DNA of 6,488 nt from Desulfobacteraceae bacterium (lineage in GTDB: Bacteria > Desulfobacterota > Desulfobacteria > Desulfobacterales > Desulfosalsimonadaceae), in the NCBI GenBank assembly GCA_007131845.1, contig SLPT01000015.1, positions 1 through 6,488 of the forward strand, given 5' to 3'. Made by a program: the position numbers and the translations under genes. Shown here piece by piece: positions 6,371 to 6,488 of the stretch; positions within the stretch are counted from its first letter, which is position 1, and every line of letters begins with the position of its first letter. The notes beneath the pieces were generated by a model. The model made no database searches and was not told the DNA's origin. It was given only the letters and a program-made list of their open reading frames with translations.

Positions 6371-6488
6371 ACGGCTTCGTAAAAAGTCCAATATCTGCGT
6401 TACGCGCAATTTCTCAGAATTTCACGTACGCCAAGTACGCTGCATTCTTCGAAATTGCGCAAGCCTTGATCTTGAACTTTTTACAAAG
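6371..6488. repeat. Long imperfect palindromic repeat, cut by the window end
   Basis: The left arm from 6375 (CTTCGTAAAAAGTCCAA) matches the reverse complement of the right end (TTGAACTTTTTACAAAG, 6472-6488) with two mismatches. Inside, GCGCAATTTC (6404-6413) matches GAAATTGCGC (6451-6460) perfectly, and CGTAC (6425-6429) pairs with GTACG (6435-6439) around GCCAA. All three pairs share one centre at 6432, so the whole segment can form one long interrupted hairpin or cruciform of at least 114 bp. No ORF lies in it. Elements with ends like this are, from memory, scattered in many copies in Desulfobacterales genomes; it behaves like a non-autonomous palindromic (REP- or MITE-like) repeat. The bases at 6371-6374 (ACGG) may also belong to it if matching bases follow beyond 6488. 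Confidence 0.8.

Overview
This 6.5 kb window is GC-rich bacterial chromosome with ordinary coding density. It carries the end of a metallophosphoesterase gene, a Fic-family gene and a small glycogen-synthesis operon. The long imperfect palindrome beginning ACGGCTTCGTAAAAAGT at the right edge and the style of GlgA suggest a Desulfobacterales-like (Desulfobacterota, formerly Deltaproteobacteria) host. That assignment is from memory of similar sequences and is tentative. No rRNA, tRNA, CRISPR array, transposase or phage gene is visible.

Layout from left to right. (1) Positions 1-389, plus strand: C-terminal part of a YkuE-type metallophosphoesterase. (2) Positions 390-488: convergent spacer with a short hairpin. 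(3) Positions 489-1778, minus strand: a class II Fic AMP-transferase-type protein with its own AT-rich promoter and a palindrome over the start codon. (4) Positions 1831-1865: a terminator-like hairpin closing the upstream operon. (5) Positions 1868-6242, minus strand: three closely spaced genes in the transcription order glgA (glycogen synthase), glgB (branching enzyme of the eukaryote-like GH13_8 type), and an exported 225-residue repeat protein of unknown function. (6) Positions 6243-6488: the glgA upstream region, with a 15-bp hairpin and then an imperfect palindrome of more than 110 bp that runs off the window.

GlgA extends alpha-1,4-glucan from a nucleotide-glucose donor and GlgB adds alpha-1,6 branches, so the operon makes a branched glycogen-like polymer. 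No glgC, glgP or debranching gene is in the window. The third gene has a signal peptide, so its product should act outside the cytoplasm where the polymer is made; its link to glycogen rests only on position. The Fic gene is probably a separate, self-regulated unit.

I did not find a clearly new multi-gene system. The best leads are the exported repeat protein at the end of the operon, the leaderless and palindrome-covered fic start, and the palindromic element next to the glgA promoter region.
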